A stretch of 64,000 bases of DNA. It comes from SABY01 sp964593705 (GTDB lineage Bacteria > Bacteroidota > Bacteroidia > Bacteroidales > 4484-276). The stretch spans positions 208,643 through 272,642 of the forward strand of contig CAZQIV010000001.1 in assembly GCA_964593705.1 (NCBI GenBank), written 5' to 3'. Below, piece by piece: positions 9,911 to 18,857 of the stretch (position 1 is its first letter; each line of letters starts with the position of its first letter). Under the pieces are notes generated by a model. That model had not been told where the DNA came from and did not search any database. It saw only the letters and a list, made by a program, of their open reading frames with translations. Both the position numbers and the translations under genes were made by a program.

Positions 9911-10432
9911 TTAGCAACCTCCCGATTCACCCGCGGGTTCGGCATGGCCCATTTTTTCAAGTGCTTTGTCGTATTCCAGCGGATAGTTCATTTCCCAGTT
10001 TTTCCAGCCCCCGCCAAGGAATTTTACATTGGTAAATCCCAGCTTTTTCAGTGCATCAGCAGCCATTACCGAACGTTTTCCTTTTTTGCAATATACAATA
10101 ATTTCATCTTCTTTAGTTGGAGTGTATGACATTTGTTCCTCCCAAAATTCGTCATTGTTCATTTTAAAAATCACCAGGCCACCGGGAACATTAATGGAAC
10201 CCGGAATAAATCCCGGGAAGTGTTCCATGGGTTCACGAACATCAAGGAGGTAAAACATCTCGAAACCATCGATCTTTTGTTTGAGTTGATCAACGGTAAC
10301 CGTTTTTAAGGTGCTTTGAACTTCTGCAACCCATTCATCAGCCGAGTTGTAGATTTTTTCTTTGCCACACGAAGGTAAAATCATTAATGCGGCAAACATT
10401 GTTATAAAAAATAAACTTGTGATTTTTTTCAT
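9911..10432 (-). CDS. Rhodanese-like sulfurtransferase lipoprotein
   Basis: Single-domain rhodanese attached to the membrane. Starting at 10432 gives a classic lipoprotein signal (MKKITSLFF to the lipobox LPSC); a start three codons earlier (10441) is also possible. The rhodanese fold covers about residues 40-150, with LLDVREP, a substrate-loop Cys in VYCKKGKRS, and the closing GGWKNWEM. The C terminus ends GGC, an extra thiol. Rhodaneses transfer sulfane sulfur from thiosulfate or persulfides to thiols. It lies in one operon with an octaheme tetrathionate-reductase-family cytochrome and a cytochrome b, which suggests sulfur-oxyanion or polysulfide metabolism in the periplasm. Confidence 0.88.
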   Translation of the reverse strand: MKKITSLFFITMFAALMILPSCGKEKIYNSADEWVAEVQSTLKTVTVDQLKQKIDGFEMFYLLDVREPMEHFPGFIPGSINVPGGLVIFKMNNDEFWEEQMSYTPTKEDEIIVYCKKGKRSVMAADALKKLGFTNVKFLGGGWKNWEMNYPLEYDKALEKMGHAEPAGESGGC

Positions 10433-10473
10433 TGCGATCATATTTTCTGGTTTGTATTTATTTCAATTCTTTA

Positions 10474-11181
10474 TTATGCTTCTACCTCTTCAATTTTCCT
10501 TTGCTTTTTGCGGGTCTTTTTTTCTTCAACAGGCTTAAGCACCGTCCTGGAACCTGCCAAAATTTCTTCTTCAATATGGCGGGATTCTGTTTCGTTTATC
10601 TCTTCCCAGCCTGTGATCATCGCTTTAAGGTTAGAGCCAATTGTATGCCCTGTTGTGATAAGATACAAGTGAATGATAGTAAAAGAAATAACGGCAAAAG
10701 CCCCGAGTGTATGAAGAATAGCGATGGTTTCAAGGCTTGATAATTCAACTCCCTGAACAGGATAATGAAAATTGTAGTATAAAAACCCCGTTAGAAACAT
10801 AACAGGAAAAACCAAGATCTTAAGTCCGCCATAAACAATTCTCTGCAATGGATTGAGCTTACTTAAAATACTTTTTCCGGCCGGGTGTGGTGCTTTTTTA
10901 AATATCCCGGAAAGGTAAAACTGTATTTGTGCTTTCAGGTTTTTGCTTGTTGGGAGGTATTGTTTCCATTCGCCGGTGGTGAAATCCCAAAAAATGGTAA
11001 AGACAGTTAATACCAAAAACGACCAGGCTGCAATATTGTGTACTTTAACCGAAGTTTCAAAGCCAAAAAGCGAGTAGGAGCTGTGTATTTCAAAGCCGGT
11101 AAGTATGAGTGTGAAAACCAGAACGGCCTGCGACCAATGCCAAAACCTTTCGTATCCTTTGTATAAATATACTTTTTTCAT
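10474..11181 (-). CDS. Membrane cytochrome b subunit (formate/thiosulfate reductase gamma type)
   Basis: Di-heme type membrane cytochrome b (235 aa from the start at 11181, which lies 5 bp past the octaheme cytochrome stop; an alternative start at 11217 would overlap that gene by 31 bp). Four membrane helices are visible with candidate heme-ligand histidines in RFWHWSQA, VKVHNIAAW and, in the last helix pair, ILHTLGAF and TIIHLYLI. The C-terminal tail is highly charged and cytoplasmic. The expected job is to pass electrons between the quinone pool and the periplasmic octaheme cytochrome encoded immediately upstream. Confidence 0.87.
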   Translation of the reverse strand: MKKVYLYKGYERFWHWSQAVLVFTLILTGFEIHSSYSLFGFETSVKVHNIAAWSFLVLTVFTIFWDFTTGEWKQYLPTSKNLKAQIQFYLSGIFKKAPHPAGKSILSKLNPLQRIVYGGLKILVFPVMFLTGFLYYNFHYPVQGVELSSLETIAILHTLGAFAVISFTIIHLYLITTGHTIGSNLKAMITGWEEINETESRHIEEEILAGSRTVLKPVEEKKTRKKQRKIEEVEA

Positions 11182-11186
11182 AATTG

Positions 11187-12815
11187 TTAGTTGTTTAAGT
11201 GTTGATTCAATTTGCATTTTTTGCCTGATATTACTCTACATGTCGCGTGGACAATTACGCCAATTATTGAAGAAATTATGAGGAGGATACCCAGAATTTC
11301 TACTCCGGCATTGTAATCCCTTCCGGGAAGATAAAAATCTCCCAGTGAGGCAATCCTGCTGTTTTTCCTGTCGTGACACTCCACGCAGGTCAGCGACTGT
11401 TCTTTTGGTGCAACCTGGTGGTTGAGTGGCCAGTACATCTCTGTTTCTACAAAATCGTAAGCGCCACTATAGGGTAGCCCTACATAATCCATCCCTTTTT
11501 GAGAAGCTTCGTCCCAGTTGAAATCTTTCCAATAAGCACCTTCTCCAAATTCCTTGTCCCAGAGTTTTGGCTGAATTAGCGTTTTGTTTACGGTATCATA
11601 AATCTGACGGCCACGGTGAACTTTTACAGGCCATATTTTTGATGGCTGAATGGATTTTTGGCATAAGCCCTTGTCCATGTATGAGCCATCCAGCGAGTTC
11701 ATCTGAACAGGAATGGATTCGATTTTGTCTTCGATAAGCTGATGTTTGGCTATGCCGTTAAACCAGAAATACTCAGGAACCACGTGATCGTCCCAGACGA
11801 AAGTACCCTTAATCGAAAGGTATTTATGATTTCCGTCTTCATCATTTTCGTGCATTTCATGGCCGTCCGCTCCCAGTTCGCCGGCAGTTGACCAATCCCA
11901 AATCATTTTGGTAGAATTGGCTTTTGCGTAATATGGAATATGACAGGTTTGGCAAGCTACACGCCACAGGTGGTCATCAAGAACCTTGTCGTCGTGTGGT
12001 TTATCGGTGTGGCATTGCTGACAGCTTACCCTGTTTTTATTCTCCGATGACAAAGCATAAACTTTTCCTGTAATATTATGGTTTTCGGTTTGGTGGCATT
12101 CGATGCATGCCATGTCTTCTCCTTCTTTGGCCATGTGAACGTCTATCTCGCGGGAGCAGTCGAGCATAGCTTGATCCAGGTCGCCATGTTTAACATTGTT
12201 TCCACCGCCTCCCCAGAAGTGGCAAACTCCGCAGTTTTCTTTACGCGGACTACTAACACTGCTTGCAACCAGGTTTAGGTCAACGCTTGCTTTTGGATAC
12301 CCGGCTGCACCTTTTTCCTTTTCGTAAGTATCGGACTGGTCGTGGCATATAAGGCAGTCGATATTGGTGGGCTCGTTGAAATCGAAGGATTTATCTCCCC
12401 ACCCATAACCAATATGACAACGGGTACATGTAGCCTCACTTCCATTAATACCAATACAAAAATTGTTAAGGATATTTTTTTTACCCAACGATACAACGCC
12501 TTTGCCTTCTATCACCTCATCGCGTTCCCATTTCCAGTGTGCAGTTTCCATAATTTCCGTGTCGCGTTGGTTATGACAACCCAGGCAGGCTGCCGTAACC
12601 TCATGGGCGTTTTCAAAATCTTGCTGTAGTTCTTTAAATTTTGAATGATCGACTTCCTTGTGCGGGAGTCTCTTTTCTTTCAAAACATAATTTTCTAACT
12701 TCAGTTCTTTTTTTGAATAATCAGCGCCTGCTTGTTCTTCATCATCAAAACCCAACAGGGTGATGATAAATATTGGCAGAAACAGCGCCAACAGGAGTAT
12801 CCCAAACTTTTTCAT
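11187..12815 (-). CDS. Octaheme c-type cytochrome, tetrathionate reductase family
   Basis: A 542-aa multiheme cytochrome with eight CxxCH motifs (CLGCH, CTRCH, CLICH, CGVCH, CIECH, CQQCH, CQTCH, CVECH). It has an N-terminal signal/anchor (residues 1-22) and a C-terminal membrane helix at about 500-522. Length, heme number and spacing match the OTR family first described in Shewanella, whose members reduce tetrathionate and, in vitro, nitrite and hydroxylamine; the physiological substrate here is unknown. It is the first gene of a minus-strand operon with cytochrome b, a rhodanese lipoprotein and a small membrane protein. An FNR/CRP-type palindrome lies about 105 bp upstream, so oxygen- or redox-responsive control is likely. 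Confidence 0.92.
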   Translation of the reverse strand: MKKFGILLLALFLPIFIITLLGFDDEEQAGADYSKKELKLENYVLKEKRLPHKEVDHSKFKELQQDFENAHEVTAACLGCHNQRDTEIMETAHWKWERDEVIEGKGVVSLGKKNILNNFCIGINGSEATCTRCHIGYGWGDKSFDFNEPTNIDCLICHDQSDTYEKEKGAAGYPKASVDLNLVASSVSSPRKENCGVCHFWGGGGNNVKHGDLDQAMLDCSREIDVHMAKEGEDMACIECHQTENHNITGKVYALSSENKNRVSCQQCHTDKPHDDKVLDDHLWRVACQTCHIPYYAKANSTKMIWDWSTAGELGADGHEMHENDEDGNHKYLSIKGTFVWDDHVVPEYFWFNGIAKHQLIEDKIESIPVQMNSLDGSYMDKGLCQKSIQPSKIWPVKVHRGRQIYDTVNKTLIQPKLWDKEFGEGAYWKDFNWDEASQKGMDYVGLPYSGAYDFVETEMYWPLNHQVAPKEQSLTCVECHDRKNSRIASLGDFYLPGRDYNAGVEILGILLIISSIIGVIVHATCRVISGKKCKLNQHLNN

Positions 12816-12917
12816 CTTAGAATTTCTATTTAGTTTTTGATCTTATTTTCATTGTTACAAAATTAACAGTAGTGTAATGATCTATATTGAGAAGTGGTTG
12901 ATATTGGATTCTATGTT

Positions 12918-12935
12918 TATTGATTTGTATCAATA
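12918..12935. promoter_or_regulatory. FNR/CRP-type operator in divergent promoter region
   Basis: TATTGAT-TTGT-ATCAATA is a perfect 7-bp inverted repeat with a 4-base spacer and contains the textbook FNR consensus TTGAT-N4-ATCAA (12920-12933). It lies in the 193-bp gap between the octaheme cytochrome operon (start 12815) and the divergent Crp/Fnr-family gene (start 13009), so it could serve both promoters, including autoregulation. Confidence 0.7.
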
Positions 12936-13008
12936 CATGTTTTGATGTTTGTTTTTAAATTCTTGATTTAATGTTTATTTTTGTCAAAATCAAATAATCA
13001 GAATTACT

Positions 13009-13706
13009 ATGAGATCTACTGTGGTAAATAGTACATGCACTGTTGACAGGACAGGCCATTGCAAATGTTTTGATGTGTTGACAGATGAGCAGCGCGAACT
13101 GATAAATAAAAAACAAGTCGAAGTATTTTATAAAAAAGGGGAAATAATTGCCAAGCATGGTGCATTCGCATCACATATCATTCAGCTCGATGAAGGACTT
13201 GTAAAAGTGTATCTTGAAGATAATAGTGATACCCTGATTCTGAAAATTATTGGACCGGGAAGCCTCATAGGTCTTTCGGCTTTATCAGACGAGGGCGATA
13301 CCTTTAAATTTACCGCTGCTGCCTATAAAGATTCTGTGGCAAGGCTAATCGACATCAACACCATAAATACCTTATTCGCGAAAATGGTGTATTTGCATCG
13401 AAGTTAATCAACATCATGAGTGATAATGCCAACCAGATCAACAATCGTTTTTTCTTTATGACACACAGGCAATCTTATGGCCGCCTGGCCGATTTACTGC
13501 TGTGCCTGTCGGGAAATATTTTCAGATCTCCTAAATTTGATATGGGACTTACACGTAAAGAACTGGCCGAGCTGGCGGGCATGTCAACCGAAAATGTGGT
13601 GAGGGTATTAAAGAGTTTCCAAAACGATGGCCTTATTGAAGTTGATGGAAAATCATTTATAATTATCAATCCTGACGGGCTGCGAAGGCTTTGTACCATT
13701 GGGTAG
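13009..13706 (+). pseudogene. Crp/Fnr-family regulator, broken by a one-base frameshift
   Basis: Two adjacent frames together make one Crp/Fnr regulator. The first (13009-13407) holds the cyclic-nucleotide-binding-type beta-barrel; the second (from about 13390, first ATG 13416, to 13706) holds the dimer helix and HTH domain (LTRKELAELAGMSTENVVRVLKSF). Adding one A to the AAAA run near 13380 restores a continuous protein reading AKNGVFASKLINIMSD, as expected in the family, giving about 232 aa. The N terminus has clustered Cys (C10, C18, C20) that might bind an Fe-S cluster, as in FNR. It is divergent from the octaheme cytochrome operon and beside an FNR-type box, so it probably regulated that operon. 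The lesion may be a real mutation or a homopolymer sequencing error. Confidence 0.82.
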
Positions 13707-13870
13707 CTTAGAAAGTCAAAAACGGGGTCTTCCCCCTTGTTTAATTCAAGTTACTGTGCCACCAAATCGCAGATACAATGGCAATAATTGCAGCAATGAG
13801 TACAACATACATATAAGGATAAAAATTACTGTTTTAAATTCCAAATCAATGGTGTCCGGTTAATTTAAAT

Positions 13871-14015
13871 AGATTCTTCGCTACGCTCAGAATGACAAGG
13901 CTTTATATGAATTTATGGAGGGGAGGGCTTGGGTGGCGGCGAAGCCGCCACCCAAGCCCTCCCAAGAACCGTAATCATCTGTCATTCTGATCCGCCATTT
14001 GGCGGAGAAGAATCT
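13871..14015. repeat. Inverted-repeat element with a 20-bp perfect hairpin
   Basis: The ends match as an inverted pair: AGATTCTTC followed by CAGAATGACA on the left, and on the right TGTCATTCTGA followed by GAAGAATCT. The right arm contains the palindrome TCCGCCA-TT-TGGCGGA (13991-14006). The centre is a perfect 20-bp stem (13921-13940 with 13944-13963) closed by a GAA triloop. The rest of the 13707-14276 gap holds an 18-bp palindrome (14185-14202) and nothing coding that I can support. Confidence 0.7.
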
Positions 14016-14276
14016 ACAAATGGGATAATACTTTTCTACGGACAACAATGATTCTAAATCATATTTCTAATCTCAAAATTGTCCAACATTTTGTAGCAAT
14101 GGCTGTTTTTATTATGGTAAAACAATAAAACCTATGTTTGAAGTTAACTTATTAAGTTCAGTCTAAAAACTCAAAAACTTCAGATCCCGAAAGCTTTCGG
14201 GAAGGGGACTTACGGCTTTTTATACTGGACTCATTATAATTTTCATATCTTTGCTAATACTATAAAAAATTGGTAT

Positions 14277-14510
14277 ATGTCAACCACAGAATTGCAAAAT
14301 ATCCTAATTAGAAAGATTCTTGATATTGAGAACCTGTTTACACTTGAGCAGATCAATTCGGTTTTAGTGGGGTTGAATGAAAATAAAAAAGTTCAGCTTT
14401 CTGAAATAGATCAATCGTTTGTTTTAAAAGGAATGGATCAAATTGAGAAAGGAGACTTTTTAACAAATGATGAAGTTTTTGATAAAGCTGAGAAATGGTT
14501 AAGCGAATAA
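14277..14510 (+). CDS. Putative antitoxin of a RelE/ParE-type module
   Basis: A 77-aa acidic protein with no clear DNA-binding domain. Its C-terminal part (GDFLTNDEVFDKAEKWLSE) resembles the toxin-wrapping tail of small ParD/RelB-like antitoxins (the common xTxEEVxxxxxxWL pattern). It overlaps the following toxin gene by 16 bp, a typical coupled antitoxin-toxin order. Family assignment rests on size, tail pattern and context. Confidence 0.72.
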   Translation: MSTTELQNILIRKILDIENLFTLEQINSVLVGLNENKKVQLSEIDQSFVLKGMDQIEKGDFLTNDEVFDKAEKWLSE

Positions 14511-14854
14511 TTTGGTCGCCGTTAGCATCAGATACTTTTCAGTGTTTGCTGGTTTATTATGAGCAAAAAACAGGATCCAAAAAATATAGTTCAAAGCTTA
14601 ATTTGCAAATAAAAAGCAGTATCTCACGCCTATTGGTTTTCCCGTTCATTGGCGCTCCAACGCAATTTGAATCAGTAAGAATTGTAATAGAAGGGAATTA
14701 TAAAATCATTTACAAAGTCACCGAATCCATAATAATGATATTGATGGTTTGGGATACACGACAAAATCCTGAAAATTTAAATCTCCAGAAATTTCTCGAT
14801 GGTTTTAATGATTGTGCGCCTGAATTCGTTTCAATATTTGAAGAAAAAATATGA
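14495..14854 (+). CDS. RelE/ParE-superfamily toxin
   Basis: A 119-aa protein with the RelE/ParE fold pattern: an N-terminal IIWSPLASDTFQ strand-helix, a two-helix hairpin, then the core NYKIIYKVTE and the last strand IMILMVWDTRQNPENL. These correspond to the ParE-like YRIxYxV and VxxVxHxRxxP patterns, with W-D-T-R-Q replacing the usual histidine-arginine segment. ParE members poison gyrase and RelE members cut mRNA on the ribosome; the sequence does not decide which. Start chosen at 14495 because the frame begins inside the antitoxin gene, as is usual for such pairs. Confidence 0.8.
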   Translation: MVKRIIWSPLASDTFQCLLVYYEQKTGSKKYSSKLNLQIKSSISRLLVFPFIGAPTQFESVRIVIEGNYKIIYKVTESIIMILMVWDTRQNPENLNLQKFLDGFNDCAPEFVSIFEEKI

Positions 14855-14956
14855 AAATAAATCGTCCTAATGAAGGAATTAATATAAATTACTTCAACGT
14901 AATGAAAGAATTCATAGTATTTCCTTTAATAGGAGGATAGTAAATTCATTGATCTA

Positions 14957-15198
14957 TTAATTAGTGTTGGTCTTTTTAGTCGGGTTTTAAATATCAATAG
15001 CCACATCCTTTAGGGTGTGGATTAAATTTAAATGATAAAGAACCCCCGCCTTTTGGCTGTCAATGCCGAAGGCATTGACAGCCAAAAGGCGGGGGAATTA
15101 CCGCTAAATTCATTAATCCCCGGGTTAACTCGCCTCGCTGCGAAGCGGGAATCCGGGGCTATTGAAAAGCATTGACTTTATGGACGCGCATTAATTAG
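14957..15198. repeat. MITE-like element D, copy 1, carrying a 25-bp perfect hairpin
   Basis: Left end TTAATTAGTGTTGGTC then TTTTTAGTC; right end GACTTTATGGACGCGCAT then TTAATTAG. These are imperfect inverted repeats of about 24 bp. Two further copies occur at 22676-22847 and 23785-23949. The interior differs between copies; here it includes CCACATCC-TTTA-GGGTGTGG and a perfect 25-bp stem (15043-15067 with 15071-15095) with a GAA loop. No reading frame. Confidence 0.6.
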
Positions 15199-15315
15199 TG
15201 AACTACTGTCATTAATTCAGGATGGGCTTTTAATGGATCGATATCTTTATCCTGGTAAAGCAAGGGTAAATGATTTTCGATACAAAGCGGAAGTTTGTTA
15301 AACGAAAATAAAAAT

Positions 15316-15343
15316 GCCGGCAATGCAGGATTTTGCAAGCCGG
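15316..15343 (-). terminator. Putative terminator after the T9SS protein gene
   Basis: Read on the minus strand, CCGGCTTGCA pairs imperfectly with TGCATTGCCGG, followed by CATTTTTATTTT. It lies about 30 bp after the stop at 15371. Moderate stem, imperfect T-tract. Confidence 0.4.
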
Positions 15344-15370
15344 TTTTGGTTTGGGGATAGTTGTGGGGAA

Positions 15371-16210
15371 TTAATGCTTGATTATTTTTGAGATTCCTTT
15401 AAATTCTCCTTTGTGGCCAATGAATTGCAATTGGTAAATTCCCTCCTGTAAAGTTGAAAGGTCAAAGTTTTGATTACGAGCAACAGTACCCGACCGAACA
15501 ATTTTGCCATTGATGTCAACAACCCGGACAATTGAAATTTGATCAGCGTTATCGATAGTAATGAAATCTGTTGTTGGGTTTGGGAATACTTTAAAAATTT
15601 CTGATTGTGTTTTTCCAATATCGCTGATGTCGGTTCCTGTTATGATGATGTCGTCTATTTTAATTTTGCCACCAGCTTCCACCAATGTTCCTGCCGAAGA
15701 CGTGTCGTTTGTCATAATCCATCTAAGGTAGAGCAAGGCCTGGTTGCTACAATTCTCAGGCAAAGTGAGGCTTTCCAGCACACCGGTTTCCCAATCGTTG
15801 GCTGTAACTATAGCCGAATTTGGAATAACAATCCACTCACCGCTTTCACCAATTTTGTAGTCAAGCCTAAAATCGCGAGGCCCGGGATCGTTGCCGCCGG
15901 AACTCAATTTTGAGCTGAGGGCAAGTGTACCATAATTTTCGGTGTTAATCCCGATAACCCAGCATTTTAGTTCTGAGCCGCTGTTCCAACCTGTGGCCTG
16001 GGCAGCTTTTGTTGTTGCAGCATTTTTGTAATCCAGGGCGCTGGTTCCACCAATTGTGCTAATCTCCTTGTCGGGATTTTGATCGATACCCCCATCGGCA
16101 ATAGCATCAGCAGATTCATCCGGAAAATTCCATTCCACGATCACTTCTTGTGCAAAAATTGAGATGCCCAAAAGCATCAATACCATGAATAGTGTACTCT
16201 GTTTTTTCAT
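15371..16210 (-). CDS. Secreted beta-sandwich protein with T9SS sorting domain
   Basis: A 279-aa exported protein. Residues 1-21 form a signal peptide ending IFAQ. About residues 25-190 form a beta-rich domain starting VIVEWNFPDESADAIADGG, of the kind seen in many Bacteroidota surface proteins annotated only as hypothetical. The C-terminal 75 residues are a T9SS type A sorting domain (FKVFPNPTTDFITI, then LQEGIYQLQF). It is the last of several minus-strand genes and is separated from the TonB receptor by a 52-bp tandem repeat array. The function of the main domain is not recognised. Confidence 0.78.
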   Translation of the reverse strand: MKKQSTLFMVLMLLGISIFAQEVIVEWNFPDESADAIADGGIDQNPDKEISTIGGTSALDYKNAATTKAAQATGWNSGSELKCWVIGINTENYGTLALSSKLSSGGNDPGPRDFRLDYKIGESGEWIVIPNSAIVTANDWETGVLESLTLPENCSNQALLYLRWIMTNDTSSAGTLVEAGGKIKIDDIIITGTDISDIGKTQSEIFKVFPNPTTDFITIDNADQISIVRVVDINGKIVRSGTVARNQNFDLSTLQEGIYQLQFIGHKGEFKGISKIIKH

Positions 16211-16280
16211 TTTTGTAGATTTGTTAATGATTAAAATATTTGATTCATAAATTTTTCAATTTTTTACAGACACCCTTTGC

Positions 16281-16540
16281 GTACAGACAAGGCATGCCTT
16301 GTCTCTACCCCAATGCCCCAAATCCTATTATTGTACAGACAAGGCATGCCTTGTCTCTACGGCAATGCCCAATGCCCCATTATTGTGCAGACAAGGCATG
16401 CCTTGTCTCTACGGCATTGCCCAATGCCCCATTATTGTACAGACAGGCATGCCTTGTCTCTACCCCAATGCCCAATGCCCCATTATTGTGCAGACAAGGC
16501 ATGCCTTGTCTCTACCCCAATGCCCAATCCCCAAATCCCG
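16281..16540. repeat. Five-copy 52-bp tandem array with 18-bp palindrome core
   Basis: GACAAGGCATGCCTTGTC, a perfect 18-bp palindrome, occurs at 16286, 16338, 16390, 16442 (one A missing) and 16493, giving a period of 51-52 bp. The spacer is also repeated (CTCTACCCCAATGCCC and CATTATTGTACA variants), so this is a tandem repeat and not a CRISPR array. It lies between the TonB receptor stop (16544) and the start of the next minus-strand gene (16210). Confidence 0.9.
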
Positions 16541-16543
16541 CGC

Positions 16544-18844
16544 CTACAACCTATATTCAATTTTTCCCATCACATACCTTCCGGGCGACAGCCGCAGTTT
16601 TTTATCAATGGGCTGCCTGTCGAAAATATCCTGGACAATTATTGATGCCCGCCAGTGTGGTGTAATTTGTTTCCATAGATTGATATCGAAAATCTGGTAG
16701 GCTTCAATCTTTTCGGTGTTGTATTCATCTCCCCATATTTCGCCAACAAAATTGCTTGTAAGTGTTGTGTTCACTATTTTATTTTGCCAGCCGAGGCTTA
16801 TAAATGCTGTATGCATTGGAACTTCGGCCAAAAACTTTCCTTCGAGGGTTTTGGCGGGATTATCCTCATCCACATCAAATTCCATAATCTTAGAATGGTT
16901 GTAGGCATACCAGGCATTTATCGATACATTTTCGAATACTTTCCATTTAGCATTTACCTCGAAACCATAAATTTCTACTTTACTGATATTTTGCCTTTGC
17001 AAAACCGGTTTTATGTCGTTGCCGCCCGTGTCGATCGAATCGCCGTTGGGGACAAAATACTGGAAGTTGTTGCCTTGAGAATAATAAACACTTGGTTCGG
17101 AACTAAGATTTGGTAGCAGCTTCCAGTTAAGTCCCCATTCATAAGTAGTTATAGTTTCGGGGGCAAGTTTGGGGTTTGCCAGTTTAAAGCCCTTGCTTAT
17201 TTTTCCTGATTTACTCAGGTCGTCAAGCTTGGGTGGGTTAAACCCCGTAGAAAATGAGAGGTAACTTGAAAGGCTTTTATTGAACACGTACATCCCTGAT
17301 AGTTTTGGGCTAAATGATGTCCAGGTATTATCTTCAAAAACTTCGCTGCTTTGTTGTGGAAAGCCTGTAGTTGAAGTTGGGTCGGTAACTTCGAGGTTAC
17401 CATCGCGGTAGTTGGCCAGATCGAGCCGGACACCTGCAATAAATTTGAGTTTACTATTGGTCAAATCAAGTTCATTCTGGGCAAATATTCCCGCAAAGCT
17501 TAGTTTACCTTTGTATCTTATTTTATCGGTGAAAGTGAGATAAATATCTTTTGAATCGACCAATCCATCTCTTAAGTCGATGCCAAAGGTTATTAACTGG
17601 TTTTGAGAGAAATTCCTGCTTGTGGTCATCCAAATTCCTTTATCTGCCTTGCGCGAATCAGTGTAATACAAACGATAAACCCCGGTGGAATTCACAGTTT
17701 CGCTTTGTCGGTCGTATTGTTCAATCTGGGAAAAAGCGTTGGCCGATATTTTTATACTTCCTGCTGTACCTTCATATTGGGCTCGTGCAAACTGAACCTG
17801 GTACCTGTCATAGCCTCCGTCATCTTCAAAAACCTTTTTTCCGTTCCCTTTTTTTTCATCATGATATTGGTATGAAATTTCCAGTTTGTGATTTTTATTA
17901 AAATGATAACCAAACAATCCGTTTGCATCACCTTCACGGAGATAGGATTTGCTGTGAATGGAATCGCGGGTTTCTACCGGCTCAATGATGTAGCCATTGC
18001 CCTGCCGGTAAAATCCGTTCAATCCCCAGTAAAAACCTTTGCCATTTTGTGTTTCATCTTTACTTGCTGAAAAGTGTCCTCCAAGTGTGTTCATCGAACC
18101 GACTTGCAATTCTGCATTTAGCTGTAAATCTTTTTCCGGTTTTTTTGTAATTACATTTATTACGCCACCCATTGCATTCATTCCATAAAGCGCTGAACCG
18201 GGGCCTTTCATTACTTCAATTCTGTCAACATCCTCAGGCCGGATTATCGACCACTGAATCTGTCCGCCTGAAACCTTATTGAGTGGCACCCCGTTGAGCA
18301 AAATAAGTGTGCGGGAAGTTCCGTCCAATCCACGCATTGTTACACTCGTGTTTTTTGAAAAGATGCCCCAGCTCCGGTTTACATAAACATTTGAAATGCT
18401 CTGCAAAGCGTCATCAATATTTGTGGCAGGATATTCCTTCACTTCAGCTTTACCGATCTTGGCCATCCTTGCAGGGATATCTTCAATTTTTCGTTCGGTG
18501 CGTGTGGCTGTGATTACCACAGGGCTTATTTCAACTTTTAATTGTTGAAGCTGAAAATTCATTACCATATTCTTATCAGAAACTACATTGATAAGTACCG
18601 AATCAGACAGGTATCCAATAAATGATGCGGAGAGCGTGTATTTTCCCGGCTTTAAATCTTTAATAATAAAATCTCCAGAGCTATTGGCTGATGATCCTGC
18701 TTTTATTTCATTCACAATTATGCTTGCCCCGGGCAATGCTTCGCCACTTGATTTATCAGTAACCTTTCCGCTGATGGTGAATTGTGCGGAAACGCTCATT
18801 CCTAAAAGCATCAATGTGAGTAATATGTAAAATTTGAATTTCAT
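16544..18844 (-). CDS. TonB-dependent outer-membrane receptor
   Basis: A 766-aa receptor for active uptake across the outer membrane. Residues 1-20 are a signal peptide. A carboxypeptidase-regulatory-like domain follows at about 22-105 (ISGKVTDKSSGEALPGASI, typical of Bacteroidota), then the plug at about 115-235 (VVITATRTERKIEDIPARM; GPGSALYGMNAMGGVINVITK) and a 22-strand-type barrel to the end, finishing PGRYVMGKIEYRL. The single-protein form without a SusD partner resembles FepA/BtuB/CirA-type receptors for siderophores, metals or cofactors more than glycan SusC proteins. The nearest upstream genes on the same strand are an interrupted lipoprotein gene, an unknown membrane protein and a TiaS-like protein. 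Substrate unknown. Confidence 0.92.
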   Translation of the reverse strand: MKFKFYILLTLMLLGMSVSAQFTISGKVTDKSSGEALPGASIIVNEIKAGSSANSSGDFIIKDLKPGKYTLSASFIGYLSDSVLINVVSDKNMVMNFQLQQLKVEISPVVITATRTERKIEDIPARMAKIGKAEVKEYPATNIDDALQSISNVYVNRSWGIFSKNTSVTMRGLDGTSRTLILLNGVPLNKVSGGQIQWSIIRPEDVDRIEVMKGPGSALYGMNAMGGVINVITKKPEKDLQLNAELQVGSMNTLGGHFSASKDETQNGKGFYWGLNGFYRQGNGYIIEPVETRDSIHSKSYLREGDANGLFGYHFNKNHKLEISYQYHDEKKGNGKKVFEDDGGYDRYQVQFARAQYEGTAGSIKISANAFSQIEQYDRQSETVNSTGVYRLYYTDSRKADKGIWMTTSRNFSQNQLITFGIDLRDGLVDSKDIYLTFTDKIRYKGKLSFAGIFAQNELDLTNSKLKFIAGVRLDLANYRDGNLEVTDPTSTTGFPQQSSEVFEDNTWTSFSPKLSGMYVFNKSLSSYLSFSTGFNPPKLDDLSKSGKISKGFKLANPKLAPETITTYEWGLNWKLLPNLSSEPSVYYSQGNNFQYFVPNGDSIDTGGNDIKPVLQRQNISKVEIYGFEVNAKWKVFENVSINAWYAYNHSKIMEFDVDEDNPAKTLEGKFLAEVPMHTAFISLGWQNKIVNTTLTSNFVGEIWGDEYNTEKIEAYQIFDINLWKQITPHWRASIIVQDIFDRQPIDKKLRLSPGRYVMGKIEYRL

Positions 18845-18857
18845 TTTCTTTACGTCT

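Noticed and set aside
16281..16540. Possible CRISPR array (regular palindromic repeats)
   Set aside because: The spacers are also copies of one another, the repeat is self-complementary over its whole 18 bp, and no cas genes are near. It is a simple tandem array.
16240..16700. Several plus-strand frames of 120-140 aa rich in TDKACLVST
   Set aside because: They are read out of the 52-bp tandem array in three frames and overlap the end of the TonB receptor gene.
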